In this document: in pieces, positions 8,923-17,844 of the stretch
Numbering within the stretch: position 1 is the stretch's first letter
Layout: each line of letters begins with the position of its first letter
Virus record (IMG/VR): IMGVR_UViG_3300008448_009374
Location: 1-51,282 of that record
Length of the DNA: 51,282 bases
From: a virus
Direction: 5' to 3' (one strand)
The notes under the pieces: generated by a model
Told to the model about the DNA's origin: nothing
Database searches by the model: none
What the model saw: the letters and a program-made list of their open reading frames with translations, nothing else
Translations under genes and position numbers: made by a program

Positions 8923-9348
8923 ATGAAAAATTTAGAAAATTTGAATAATCTTTTTAATATTGATCCTATGGAGGAAACTTCAACAGCCATTCAACCTTTG
9001 CCTGAAAATTTAAATGGTAATAAGGAAATGGATCAAGAAGAGGATTATCAATTAGCTCGTCAAACGATGCGTAAGTTATTACTTAAGGGCGAAGATACTT
9101 TAGATACATTAATTGAATTATCTAAAAGTTCTGAGCATCCAAGAACATATGAAGTTGCTGGGCAATTCATGAAAACTTTATCTGATGTATCTAAAGATTT
9201 AATGGGTCTGCAAAAACAAGTTAAAGATTTAAAAGCAGATGATCCTGTAAAAATAGGAACACAAAATAATAATGTTGTGTTTGCTGGCTCTACGAATGAG
9301 CTAATGAAAATGCTAGGCAAAAAAGATGACAACATCATCGACCAGTAA
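8923..9348 (+). CDS. 16: terminase small subunit gp16
   Basis: The 141-residue acidic, helical product has the gp16 core motif (SSEHPRTYEVAGQFMKTL, then VSKDLMGLQKQVKDLK). In T4, gp16 forms a ring that recognises concatemeric DNA and stimulates the gp17 ATPase and nuclease. The length is typical (T4 gp16 is 164). Its end overlaps the gp17 start by 23 bases, so the two packaging subunits are coupled. Confidence 0.85.
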   Translation: MKNLENLNNLFNIDPMEETSTAIQPLPENLNGNKEMDQEEDYQLARQTMRKLLLKGEDTLDTLIELSKSSEHPRTYEVAGQFMKTLSDVSKDLMGLQKQVKDLKADDPVKIGTQNNNVVFAGSTNELMKMLGKKDDNIIDQ

Positions 9349-11011
9349 AAAATTATCTTATAATGGTAATCCCAATCTAAAACAGATTGGTACGGTTATC
9401 TCTTATTCTGCAGAACAAGTTAAAGAAATAATTCGTTGTTCTCAGGATCCTATATACTTTATAGAACAATATTGCCAAATTGTTTCTTTGGATAAGGGCC
9501 TAATACCATTTAAATTATACGATTGTCAAAAGAAAAAAGTATTAACCATATTGAATAATCGTAAGGTTATTCTAATGGAAGGCAGACAGCAGGGAAAGAC
9601 CATTACTTCTGCTGCTTGTATACTTTGGTACACTTTATTTCAATCAAATAAAACTGTTGCTATTCTTGCTAACAAATCCTCCGCTGCTAGAGAAGTTCTT
9701 TACAGATATGAGATGATGTATGAAATGCTTCCGATCTGGATGCAGCAAGGTGTAAAAACATTCAACAAGGGCGATATAGAATTAGAAAACGGATCTAGAG
9801 TATTTACTGCAGCAACAAGTTCTTCGGGTATTCGAGGTAAATCTGTAAATTGGCTGTACATTGACGAAGCGGCAATTATTCCAAATAATGTTGCTGAAGA
9901 TTTCTTTACATCTGTTTATCCAGTTGTTTCTGCAGGTGAAACTACAAAGATTCTTTTAACTTCTACTCCACTTGGATATAATCATTTCTGGAAATTCTGG
10001 AATGAAGCAGAACAGGGATTAAACGGATTTGTTCCTATGTTTATTCCTTACAGTGAGATTCCTGGTAGAACTGAAAAATGGGCGGAAGAACAAAGAGCAT
10101 TATTGGGCGAGCTTAAGTTCAACCAAGAGGTTTTATGCAGATTCTTGGGATCATCTAATACACTTATCAATCCTGATACTATTGGAAGAATGTCAGTCAA
10201 ACCATATGTTTACAGTAAAGATGGTTTAGATGTGTTTGACGAACCGGAAGAAGAAAAAGTTTATATGTTGGTAGCGGATACCTCGCGTGGAGTTGGTGGG
10301 GATTACTCCGCATTTGCAGTCATGGATATTACCGCGTATCCCTTTAAAGTTGTTGCGAAGTATAGAAACAATAAAATAAGCCCCCTTCTTTTTCCGAATA
10401 TAATATATAAAGTAGCCAAGGATTATAACAAAGCTTATTGTTTAGTTGAGATTAATGATAACGGGCAACAAGTAGCGGATACTTTGTATATGGATTTGGA
10501 ATATGAGAATGTGTTCTTTGTCGGAAGTAATAGTAAATCAGGGCAATTTTTATCTGGCGGATTCTCCCAGGGAGCGACTCTTGGGGTTAGAACCACTAAA
10601 CAAGTAAAACGATTAGGGTGTACCTCATTTAAGAGTTTGGTTGAAGGTACGAAATTATTAATACACGACCCAGATATTATTAACGAAATATCCACATTCA
10701 TTGAAGTCCGCGGAAGTCATAAAGCAGATGAGGGATATCAGGACGATTTAGTTATGTGTTTGGTCTTATTCTCATGGGCCACTAACGAATCATTCTTTAA
10801 GGATTTAACAGACTCAAATCTCAGAAAAGCTCTATACGAAGAACAGTTCAAACAGATTGAAGAAAATCTTACTCCGTTTGGTATTATAGATACGGGAATT
10901 CCCGAACACGAAGCTCCGCAGATTATGTCGGATGCTATTTGGTTTAATGTTGGTTCAAAATCTCAAGATGAAATACAAGAATTACAAAGAAAATTCCTTG
11001 AAAATGTCTAA
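9326..11011 (+). CDS. 17: terminase large subunit gp17 (ATPase-nuclease)
   Basis: This 561-residue protein is the DNA-packaging motor. The N-terminal ATPase has Walker A EGRQQGKT (85-92) and Walker B LYIDEAA (177-183, catalytic Glu in DEAA), followed by the coupling motif TSTP (212-215). The C-terminal RNase H-like nuclease has the metal-binding Asp residues at MLVADTSRGVGGDYSAF (D318, D326). The length is close to T4 gp17 (610). The start lies inside gp16. No frameshift or intein is seen. Confidence 0.95.
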   Translation: MTTSSTSKKLSYNGNPNLKQIGTVISYSAEQVKEIIRCSQDPIYFIEQYCQIVSLDKGLIPFKLYDCQKKKVLTILNNRKVILMEGRQQGKTITSAACILWYTLFQSNKTVAILANKSSAAREVLYRYEMMYEMLPIWMQQGVKTFNKGDIELENGSRVFTAATSSSGIRGKSVNWLYIDEAAIIPNNVAEDFFTSVYPVVSAGETTKILLTSTPLGYNHFWKFWNEAEQGLNGFVPMFIPYSEIPGRTEKWAEEQRALLGELKFNQEVLCRFLGSSNTLINPDTIGRMSVKPYVYSKDGLDVFDEPEEEKVYMLVADTSRGVGGDYSAFAVMDITAYPFKVVAKYRNNKISPLLFPNIIYKVAKDYNKAYCLVEINDNGQQVADTLYMDLEYENVFFVGSNSKSGQFLSGGFSQGATLGVRTTKQVKRLGCTSFKSLVEGTKLLIHDPDIINEISTFIEVRGSHKADEGYQDDLVMCLVLFSWATNESFFKDLTDSNLRKALYEEQFKQIEENLTPFGIIDTGIPEHEAPQIMSDAIWFNVGSKSQDEIQELQRKFLENV

Positions 11012-11022
11012 AAGACTATAAT

Positions 11023-11030
11023 TATAAATA
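11023..11030 (+). promoter_or_regulatory. T4-type late promoter before tail sheath gene 18
   Basis: The exact consensus TATAAATA lies 50 bases before the gp18 ATG, in the gap after the gp17 stop. In T4, gp55 with gp33 and the sliding clamp directs host RNA polymerase to this -10-like element; gp55 is encoded in this window. Confidence 0.8.
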
Positions 11031-11080
11031 AATAGAAATCAAATTATAGACGCATCTATAAAATTATCAAGGAGAAGAAG

Positions 11081-13771
11081 ATGGCATTTCAGCTTTCACC
11101 TGGCGTTGTAGTAACCGAAGAAGATAGAACAACCTTTGTTCCTTCCGTTGCAACCACTGCAGGAGCGTTTACAGGCGCTTTCCAATGGGGCCCTGTGGAA
11201 GAAGTTACGACCGTAGATTCGGAAAGTTCTTTAGTAAGTACTTTTGGTAGACCAAACGACACAACTGCGGGATATTTCTTTACCGCAGCAAATTTCTTGT
11301 CATATGGAAACAATCTTAAAGTTGTTCGTGTTGTAGATAAATCAACATCAAGAAACGCAGTTTCTACCCCCACAGGAATAATCACAGGAATTACCTTAGC
11401 TACAGATGTGGGTGGTCCAACTAATGTAACAACTACCACATTCTTAACAGCATCAAATATTAATGTTATTATTGAAAATCCAATTGCTGGCGGAACACAG
11501 GCTACTGCAAATGTTGTTTTAGAAACAACAGGGAATGTTGCAAAATTACTTATCAATAATGCAGGACAAGGATATAATACTGCGCCAAGCTTATCGTTTG
11601 AAGCAGCGGCAGGTGGTACTGGAACTACCGCAACTGTTGCACTAGGGTCAGGGGCTCTTGCAAATATTTACGTTATAGATGGCGGTAATAATTATACATC
11701 CACATCTAATGTGGTAATTCAAAATCAAGCAGCAACCGGTGCAAGAGCAAATCTAGTTGTTAGATATAAATTGATACAAGTAGGTGTGGCAAACGGCGGG
11801 ACAAATTATGGGCCACAAGCAAATATACAATTTAGCGGAAATATTGCAGAAAATGGGACACATGCTACAGCATCGTTAGTTCTAAGCGGAGGAAATACAA
11901 TAACAGGTATTGTAATTACTAGTATGGGTTCAGGATATATATCTACTCCCAATGTAATTATTAATAGAAGAGATGGAAATACTGGTTCTGACGCTTCTGT
12001 TGTAGCAAATATAGGACATGGTTATGTTGATAGCGTAGTAATTGATAATACTGGTCCCGGCGGATATAGTTATCAGCCAATTCTTACAGTTAACAGAAAT
12101 AATAGTTTAGGTGGCGCAAATGCTGCGTTACAATCTCGTATCAATAGCGGCATTGCAAGTGTAACTTTAGTAGATACAGGTTCTGGGTATATTAGAAATC
12201 CTAATGTAACTGTTACACCTGCCACATCTGACATTGGATTTATTACTACAAATGCAGATATATTAGCAGTAGTAGAATATTTAATTGACAGTGTAAATCT
12301 AATTAATCCTGGTACAGGATATGGTTCTGCTCCTACAGTTACAGTTAGTACAGTTGCAGGATTTAGTACTCCTGCAAATGCAACAGTTACATCAAATCCT
12401 ACACTAATTACAAATCGAGATTTTTATCAGGCAACTTATGAAAATGGATCTGCAACAGTTGGAGAATTTGCTGCTAAGTATCCCGGAGAATTAGGAAACT
12501 CTATTAGAGTTTCAATGGCGGATTCTAATACATTTAGCACATGGCAATATGCTGCTAATTTTGATTCTGCTCCAGGAACATCTGCATACGTTTCTGGTAA
12601 GAGTGGATCGTTGGACGAGATGCACGTTATTGTTGTGGATTCAAATGGAACTTGGTCAGGTACATCTGGTTATGTACTTGAAAAATTCTCATTCTTATCT
12701 AAAGCATCTGATGCTAAAAATTCCGATGGATCAACCAATTATTACAGAGACGTAATTAATAATCAATCTAATTATGTTTGGTGGATGGATCATCCTTCAC
12801 AAGGTACAAACTGGGGAACATCTGGTTCAAATAAAACATTTGCAGTATTAAGTTCTGCAGTTACAAATACTTTATCCGGCGGGGTTTCTTCAGATAGTGT
12901 TTCTTCAGGAAATGTATCAATTGGATATAATCTTTTCTCTAATGACGAATTGTATGATGTTAGCTTAATCCCAATGGGACCAACTACAGATGTATCAGTA
13001 GTTAATAGCGTTATTGGCATTGCGTCAACCAGACGAGATGCTGTAGTATTTGTATCACCTCCATACACTTCAGTTGTTAATTCTACAACTCCTGCAGATA
13101 ATATTGTTTCTTACAGAAATACTTTAACAGATTCTTCTTATGCTGTTTTAGATTCTGGTTGGAAATATCAGTACGATCGTTATAACGACAAATATCGTTA
13201 TGTTCCATTGAACGGGGATATTGCAGGTCTTGCAGCAAGAACAGATTACATTGCAGATCCTTGGTTCTCTCCTGCGGGATATAATAGAGGTGTTATTAAG
13301 AATGTAGTTAAATTGGCATATTCTCCATCCAAGACAGATAGAGATACATTGTACAAGAAGGGTGTAAATCCTGTAGTAACATTCCCAGGACAAGGAACAT
13401 TGCTGTTTGGTGATAAAACTCTACAATCAAGACCAAGCGCATTTGATCGTATTAACGTACGTAGATTGTTTATTGTTCTTGAAAAAGCAATTTCTACAGC
13501 ATCTAAATTCCAGTTATTTGAATTTAATGATCCATTTACTCGCGGACAATTTAGAAACCTTGTAGAACCATTCTTAAGAGATGTACAAGGTCGCAGAGGT
13601 ATTACAGACTTTAAAGTTGTTTGCGACGAAACAAACAACCCAGCTTCTGTAATTGATGGAAATCAATTTGTTGCAGATATTTACATCAAGCCTGCAAGAT
13701 CGATTAACTTTATCCAGTTGAACTTTATAGCTACAAGAACTGGCGTATCTTTCGAAGAAGTAGGCGCATAA
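11081..13771 (+). CDS. 18: tail sheath protein gp18 with a large repeat-containing insertion
   Basis: The N-terminus (FQLSPGVVVTEEDRT, then AGAFTGAFQWGPVEE) and the C-terminal half (INVRRLFIVLEKAI, FNDPFTRGQFRNLVEPFLRDV) are unmistakable for the contractile sheath. At 896 residues it is far longer than T4 gp18 (659). The difference lies at about residues 95-445, a Gly/Thr/Asn-rich region with seven repeats of the type GSGYxxxPxVxV. In T4 the comparable region of the sheath is the outer, exposed part. The C-terminal domains form the contractile core. An AGGAGAAG ribosome site and an exact late promoter precede the start, as expected for a highly expressed late gene. Confidence 0.95.
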   Translation: MAFQLSPGVVVTEEDRTTFVPSVATTAGAFTGAFQWGPVEEVTTVDSESSLVSTFGRPNDTTAGYFFTAANFLSYGNNLKVVRVVDKSTSRNAVSTPTGIITGITLATDVGGPTNVTTTTFLTASNINVIIENPIAGGTQATANVVLETTGNVAKLLINNAGQGYNTAPSLSFEAAAGGTGTTATVALGSGALANIYVIDGGNNYTSTSNVVIQNQAATGARANLVVRYKLIQVGVANGGTNYGPQANIQFSGNIAENGTHATASLVLSGGNTITGIVITSMGSGYISTPNVIINRRDGNTGSDASVVANIGHGYVDSVVIDNTGPGGYSYQPILTVNRNNSLGGANAALQSRINSGIASVTLVDTGSGYIRNPNVTVTPATSDIGFITTNADILAVVEYLIDSVNLINPGTGYGSAPTVTVSTVAGFSTPANATVTSNPTLITNRDFYQATYENGSATVGEFAAKYPGELGNSIRVSMADSNTFSTWQYAANFDSAPGTSAYVSGKSGSLDEMHVIVVDSNGTWSGTSGYVLEKFSFLSKASDAKNSDGSTNYYRDVINNQSNYVWWMDHPSQGTNWGTSGSNKTFAVLSSAVTNTLSGGVSSDSVSSGNVSIGYNLFSNDELYDVSLIPMGPTTDVSVVNSVIGIASTRRDAVVFVSPPYTSVVNSTTPADNIVSYRNTLTDSSYAVLDSGWKYQYDRYNDKYRYVPLNGDIAGLAARTDYIADPWFSPAGYNRGVIKNVVKLAYSPSKTDRDTLYKKGVNPVVTFPGQGTLLFGDKTLQSRPSAFDRINVRRLFIVLEKAISTASKFQLFEFNDPFTRGQFRNLVEPFLRDVQGRRGITDFKVVCDETNNPASVIDGNQFVADIYIKPARSINFIQLNFIATRTGVSFEEVGA
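11552..12346 (+). repeat. seven GSGYxxxPxVxV protein repeats inside the tail sheath gene
   Basis: Repeat cores are at residues 158-173 (AGQGYNTAPSLSF), 198-213 (GGNNYTSTSNVVI), 235-251 (GGTNYGPQANIQF), 278-294 (GSGYISTPNVII), 320-337 (PGGYSYQPILTV), 362-378 (GSGYIRNPNVTV) and 406-422 (GTGYGSAPTVTV). Spacing is about 35-45 residues. This is a beta-structured motif also known from extracellular and virion proteins. Confidence 0.8.
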
Positions 13772-13787
13772 CAGGAGAATAATAAAA

Positions 13788-14363
13788 ATGGCAATACCAT
13801 TTAATGTAGAACGATTTAAAGCAGAACTTACAAACGGCGGCGCAAGACCGAATCAGTTTGCAGTTCAAATGACCTTCCCTAACTATGTTTCGGGAAGAAC
13901 TGCTGCTCTTGCAAAGGCGCCCTTTTTAGTTAGTGTTGCGGAATTACCAGGACAAACCATCGGGGTTGCTCCAGTTTATTATCGCGGACGATTAGTTAAA
14001 ATGGCAGGCGACAGAGAGTTTGCTCCATTTAACTGTACAGTTCTAAACGACTCAGGATTTACTATTAGAACAGCCATTGAACAATGGATGAACGGAATAG
14101 AAGATCTTGCTAACAAGACAGGTGCTTTACAACCAGCCACATATCAAACAGATATGTTTGTTTCCCAATTGGATCGTAATGGCGCAGTTCTAAAACAATA
14201 TAAATTATTAGGAGCCTTCCCTGTAGACTTGGGAGCAGTTGCGTTAGATTTTGGATCCAACGATCAGTTGTCGACATTTGGTGTATCATTCCAGTATCAA
14301 TCTTTTGAATTCTCTAATAATCCAGCACAACAATTGGTCGACGCATTAACATCATTAGGTTAA
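13788..14363 (+). CDS. 19: tail tube protein gp19
   Basis: The 191-residue product has the tube pattern: RPNQFAVQM near residue 22, VAELPGQTIGVAPVYYRGR in the middle and FGVSFQYQSFEF near the C-terminus. In T4, gp19 hexamers stack to form the inner tube through which DNA passes. The length is near T4 gp19 (163). It follows gp18 after 16 bases with an AGGAG ribosome site, so the two are co-transcribed. Confidence 0.9.
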   Translation: MAIPFNVERFKAELTNGGARPNQFAVQMTFPNYVSGRTAALAKAPFLVSVAELPGQTIGVAPVYYRGRLVKMAGDREFAPFNCTVLNDSGFTIRTAIEQWMNGIEDLANKTGALQPATYQTDMFVSQLDRNGAVLKQYKLLGAFPVDLGAVALDFGSNDQLSTFGVSFQYQSFEFSNNPAQQLVDALTSLG

Positions 14364-14384
14364 TTTTAAAAAGTGAATTAAATT

Positions 14385-15938
14385 ATGGCAATTAAACTAT
14401 TTGGCTTTACTATTGGTAGAGAGGATGAAGAACCTCCTATAGACAGAAAACTACAGGGGTTTGCCACGCCTGTTGCTGACGATGGAGCATCCACTGTACA
14501 AGCGGGTGGATATTTTGGAACGTATGTTGATTTAGATGCAACCGCAAAATCTGAATATGATCTTATTACCAGATATCGCGAATGTGCAATGTATTCAGAT
14601 ACATCTGCAGCAATAGATGAAATATTAACTGAAGCAATTGCTGCTATAGACGATGAGGCTGTAGTACAAATTAATTTAGATAGATTAGATATTCCTGACG
14701 ATATTAAAGATACTATCCTTGATGAATTTACTGCATTGATGAAAATGATTGAATTTGATACCAAAGGATTTGATTATTTTAAAAGATGGTACATAGATGG
14801 TAGATTATACTTTCAAAAGATCGTAGATACTAAAAATCCTAAACGTGGTATTTTAGAGACGATAGTGTTAGATCCAAGGAAAATAAAGAAGATACGTGAA
14901 GTTAAGAAAGAAAAAGATAAAGATAGTGGCGTAGAGATTATTAAGTCTGTTGAAGAGTATTTCTTATACAATGAAAAAGGTATCACTTATAATCCAGGAT
15001 TTACTACACATGCTGCGAATCAGGGCATAAGAATTTCTTTAGATGCTATTACATTTGTACCTTCGGGTATAATGGATTTGGATAAGAATGTAGTTTTAGG
15101 TCAATTGCATAAAGCAATTAAACCTGTGAATCAATTAAAGATGATGGAAGATTCTTTAGTTATTTACAGATTGGCAAGAGCACCTGAGAGAAGAATATTT
15201 TATATAGATGTGGGCAATTTACCAAAATTGAAAGCAGAGCAATATTTAAAAGATATTATGGCTCGCTATAGAAATAAGATTGTTTATGATTCCAGTACTG
15301 GAGAAGTTAGAGACGATCGTAAATTTATGTCTATGTTGGAAGATTTTTGGTTGCCTAGAAGAGAAGGCGGCAGAGGTACAGAAATTACTACATTGCCTGG
15401 CGGCGAAAACTTAGGTCAGATTGACGATATTAATTATTTTCAAACTAAATTATATCAGGCATTAAATGTTCCGTTATCAAGAATGCAACCCCAAACAGGT
15501 ATATCGTTTGGCAGAGCAACAGAGATTACTAGAGATGAATTAAAATTTGCTAAATTTGTCGGCAGACTCAGAGTAAAATTTAATGAGCTATTCAATGATT
15601 TGTTAAAAACTCAGTTGTTGTTAAAGGGTGTTTTAACAGAAAAAGATTGGAACTCAATAAAGAATGAAATAGATTATCGATATGCTCAGGATCAGTATTT
15701 TGAAGAAATGAAAAATGCTGAGAATTTGAGAAACAGAATTGATCTGTTGAATCAAATTCAACCTTTTGTTGGCGCATATTATAGCCAAGCATATGTTATG
15801 AAAAATATTTTGAGAATGTCGGATAAAGAAATGAAGGAGATGAAAGCTCAAATAGAGACAGAACCTCCACCGCCACCGATAGGAATGCCTGGCATGCCGC
15901 CTGGTCAATTGCCTCCTGGGCAGGAACCTCAGCAATAA
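14385..15938 (+). CDS. 20: portal vertex protein gp20
   Basis: The 517-residue product matches the T4 portal in length (524) and motifs: YRECAMYSDTSAAIDEIL, VLDPRKIKKIREV, APERRIFYIDVGNLP and LPGGENLGQIDDINYFQ. The dodecameric portal sits at one head vertex, nucleates head assembly and is the docking site for the terminase. The C-terminal tail (from about residue 490) is Pro/Gly/Met-rich. The start has no strong ribosome site. It is the first of the head genes. Confidence 0.95.
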   Translation: MAIKLFGFTIGREDEEPPIDRKLQGFATPVADDGASTVQAGGYFGTYVDLDATAKSEYDLITRYRECAMYSDTSAAIDEILTEAIAAIDDEAVVQINLDRLDIPDDIKDTILDEFTALMKMIEFDTKGFDYFKRWYIDGRLYFQKIVDTKNPKRGILETIVLDPRKIKKIREVKKEKDKDSGVEIIKSVEEYFLYNEKGITYNPGFTTHAANQGIRISLDAITFVPSGIMDLDKNVVLGQLHKAIKPVNQLKMMEDSLVIYRLARAPERRIFYIDVGNLPKLKAEQYLKDIMARYRNKIVYDSSTGEVRDDRKFMSMLEDFWLPRREGGRGTEITTLPGGENLGQIDDINYFQTKLYQALNVPLSRMQPQTGISFGRATEITRDELKFAKFVGRLRVKFNELFNDLLKTQLLLKGVLTEKDWNSIKNEIDYRYAQDQYFEEMKNAENLRNRIDLLNQIQPFVGAYYSQAYVMKNILRMSDKEMKEMKAQIETEPPPPPIGMPGMPPGQLPPGQEPQQ

Positions 15939-15963
15939 ATAAATAATGATTATAGGAGAAGTT

Positions 15964-16137
15964 ATGGAATCAACAGTTATACAATCTATGGTAGATAGCA
16001 TCATTAATAATCAACAGTCGGATGCTGTTGAAAGATTTAATGAGATTATTGCAAGTAAAGTGTCGGATGCGTTAGAAGCAAAGAAACAGGAAGTTGCAAC
16101 TTCTATAGGAACAGAAAAAGAACATGAAGAAGTTTAA
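15964..16137 (+). CDS. 67: small prohead core protein, gp67-like
   Basis: The ATG at 15964 is chosen over one at 15946 because AGGAGAAG lies just upstream of it. This gives 57 residues. The segment AVERFNEIIASKVSDALEAKKQEVA is typical of small prohead core proteins encoded between portal and protease in T4-like phages; T4 has gp67 and gp68 here. The protein probably sits in the scaffold core and is degraded by gp21. It overlaps the next gene by 14 bases. The gp67 name follows mainly from position. Confidence 0.65.
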   Translation: MESTVIQSMVDSIINNQQSDAVERFNEIIASKVSDALEAKKQEVATSIGTEKEHEEV

Positions 16138-16744
16138 CGAGCTTAGAGAACAGTATTTAGAAGAAAAGCTAAAGGCATCTGATCCTGCCGGAACGTACAT
16201 TCACGACTTTGTACATTCTGACAATCCAAGATTTGCAGGCAAATCTAAAGCTAAACGTATTCAAATGGCGTTGGCTGCTTCTTATGCTGCTAAGGGAAAA
16301 TCTCGTAATGAAGAAGTTGAACAACAAGATGAAGGAATTCTAGGAGCAATTGGAAAAGCAGTAGGCGGGGCAGTAAAAACTGTAGCTTCTGCGGGCAGAT
16401 CTTTAGCATCGGATGTTGCTAAACCTATAGTACAAAATACTGTTCCTAAATCAATACAAACTACCGGTAGTTCTAGCACTACTAATTCTAATACTAATAC
16501 GTCAACAAAACCTGCAAAACCTGTTAAGTTGAAAACTGAAGAAACAGAACAGATTGATGAATTGAAAAAATCAACTCTTGGATCATACGTCAAGAAAGCA
16601 ACATCCGGAATGTCCGGTATTGCAATTAACGCACATCAAGCTGGAGGTGCAGCGCCAGGATCTAAAGAAAGAAAGACTTTCTTAACTAAGGCCAATAAAC
16701 GTATTGCTGGTGTTGATAAAGCAATCAACCGTTTAAGCAAATAA
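16124..16744 (+). CDS. prohead core-type protein in the gp68 position
   Basis: The 206-residue basic product starts with a helical segment containing YIHDFVHSDNPRFAGKSKAKR, a motif I associate with marine T4-like phage proteins. The middle is low-complexity (Ser/Thr/Asn/Pro, residues 120-135). The C-terminal part starts with EQIDELKKSTLGSYVKKATS, another motif shared among such phage proteins, and is rich in Lys and Ala. Two acidic blocks (EEVEQQDEGILG and EETEQIDELKKS) look like duplicated boundaries, perhaps protease sites. Its place between gp67-like and gp21 suggests a core or internal head protein; this is inferred. Confidence 0.6.
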   Translation: MKKFNELREQYLEEKLKASDPAGTYIHDFVHSDNPRFAGKSKAKRIQMALAASYAAKGKSRNEEVEQQDEGILGAIGKAVGGAVKTVASAGRSLASDVAKPIVQNTVPKSIQTTGSSSTTNSNTNTSTKPAKPVKLKTEETEQIDELKKSTLGSYVKKATSGMSGIAINAHQAGGAAPGSKERKTFLTKANKRIAGVDKAINRLSK

Positions 16745-16753
16745 GAGGAAGAC

Positions 16754-17134
16754 ATGGCAACAATAAGAACAATACTTAAAAAAGTTAGACAACAAGCAGT
16801 TGTAAAAATAGTTGGTGATGGTCAAGCAAATATTACAAGTGCAGATCTTGCTATTGCCGATGAAACTATAGATCAACCAAATGTCCAAATGAATATTACT
16901 GGTGTAATGTGGTCTACTCCTGGCTCTATTCCTATTGTTGTTTCTCGCGGCGGTACAGCAATACTATATCTTAATGGAAATGATAACTGGTCTATGACTC
17001 AAACAATGGGATTCTCAGATACAGCTAATAATAACGCTAATATATTTGTTGCAATGCCGGCGAATTCTTTAGTATATTTTACTATTTCAAAGCCTGCTGG
17101 TTTTATTGAGCCAGACCAACAAACTAAGAAGTAA
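16754..17134 (+). CDS. hypothetical head-associated beta protein
   Basis: This 126-residue product starts with a basic segment (TIRTILKKVRQQAVVKI) followed by alternating beta-type sequence (GSIPIVVSRGGTAILYLNG, NSLVYFTISKPAGF). It is preceded by AGAGGAAG, a good ribosome site, and is followed after 9 bases by the prohead protease. No family is recognised. The setting between head genes suggests a structural or decoration protein. Confidence 0.55.
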   Translation: MATIRTILKKVRQQAVVKIVGDGQANITSADLAIADETIDQPNVQMNITGVMWSTPGSIPIVVSRGGTAILYLNGNDNWSMTQTMGFSDTANNNANIFVAMPANSLVYFTISKPAGFIEPDQQTKK

Positions 17135-17143
17135 GGAATTTTA

Positions 17144-17794
17144 ATGAGATTAATTAAAGAAGTTGCACAAGATTTAAAATACCTTGTAGAAGAGAAACAA
17201 GGTGGTGGTAAGAACATTTTTATCGAAGGTATTTTTGCACAAGCAGAAAAACCAAATAGAAATAACCGTTCTTACGGTAAAGGTATAATGGAACGCGAAG
17301 TAACTAAGTACCAATCACTTATCGGCGAAAAACGTTCATTGGGAGAATTAGGACATCCTGAAAATCCTTCGATTAATTTACATCAAGTTTCCCATCTAAT
17401 TACCGGCCTAAAAATGGAAGGTAATGATGTATACGGCAAAGCTAAAATCTTAGATACGCCAATGGGAATTATTGCTAAAAACTTAATAGAAAATGAAGTT
17501 CGTTTAGGCGTATCAACTAGAGGTCTAGGATCGTTAAAAATGAACTCAAACGGAATCAACGAAGTGCAAGATGACTTTCATCTAGCAACCGTAGATATTG
17601 TTGCTGATCCTTCTGCGCCGGATGCCTTTGTGCAAGGTATTATGGAAAATGTAGAATGGATTTGTGAGAATGGTATTTGGAAAGCAACACAAATTGAGGC
17701 TGCACAAAAAACAATTAAGAAGGCTTCTGCCAAGGAATTGGACGAAGTTAAATTAAAAATATTTGAACAATTCGTAAATCAATTGTCTAGGTAA
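17144..17794 (+). CDS. 21: prohead core protease gp21
   Basis: The 216-residue product is the serine protease that processes the scaffold and capsid proteins before packaging (family S73 by resemblance to T4 gp21, 212 residues). Likely catalytic residues are His71 in GELGHP and Ser124 in LGVSTRGLGS, and a DDFHLATVDIVADPSAPDA segment follows, as in this family. AAGGAATTTT upstream is a weak ribosome site. Gene order with gp22 and gp23 supports the call. Confidence 0.92.
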   Translation: MRLIKEVAQDLKYLVEEKQGGGKNIFIEGIFAQAEKPNRNNRSYGKGIMEREVTKYQSLIGEKRSLGELGHPENPSINLHQVSHLITGLKMEGNDVYGKAKILDTPMGIIAKNLIENEVRLGVSTRGLGSLKMNSNGINEVQDDFHLATVDIVADPSAPDAFVQGIMENVEWICENGIWKATQIEAAQKTIKKASAKELDEVKLKIFEQFVNQLSR

Positions 17795-17801
17795 CTAGAA
17801 T

Positions 17802-17809
17802 TATAAATA
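17802..17809 (+). promoter_or_regulatory. T4-type late promoter before scaffold gene 22
   Basis: Exact TATAAATA 35 bases before the gp22 ATG, in the 50-base gap after gp21. It would let the scaffold and capsid be expressed independently of upstream genes late in infection. Confidence 0.8.
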
Positions 17810-17844
17810 TTGATTGAGTATATTCATACATTTAGGAGACACTA

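Noticed and set aside
11089-11556. 155-codon open frame on the minus strand in gene 18
   Set aside because: It lies wholly within the sheath gene opposite to all other genes, lacks a ribosome site and reflects codon bias.
15946-15963. start of the gp67-like gene at 15946
   Set aside because: AGGAGAAG that would serve the 15964 start lies within this extension, and the earlier ATG has no ribosome site.
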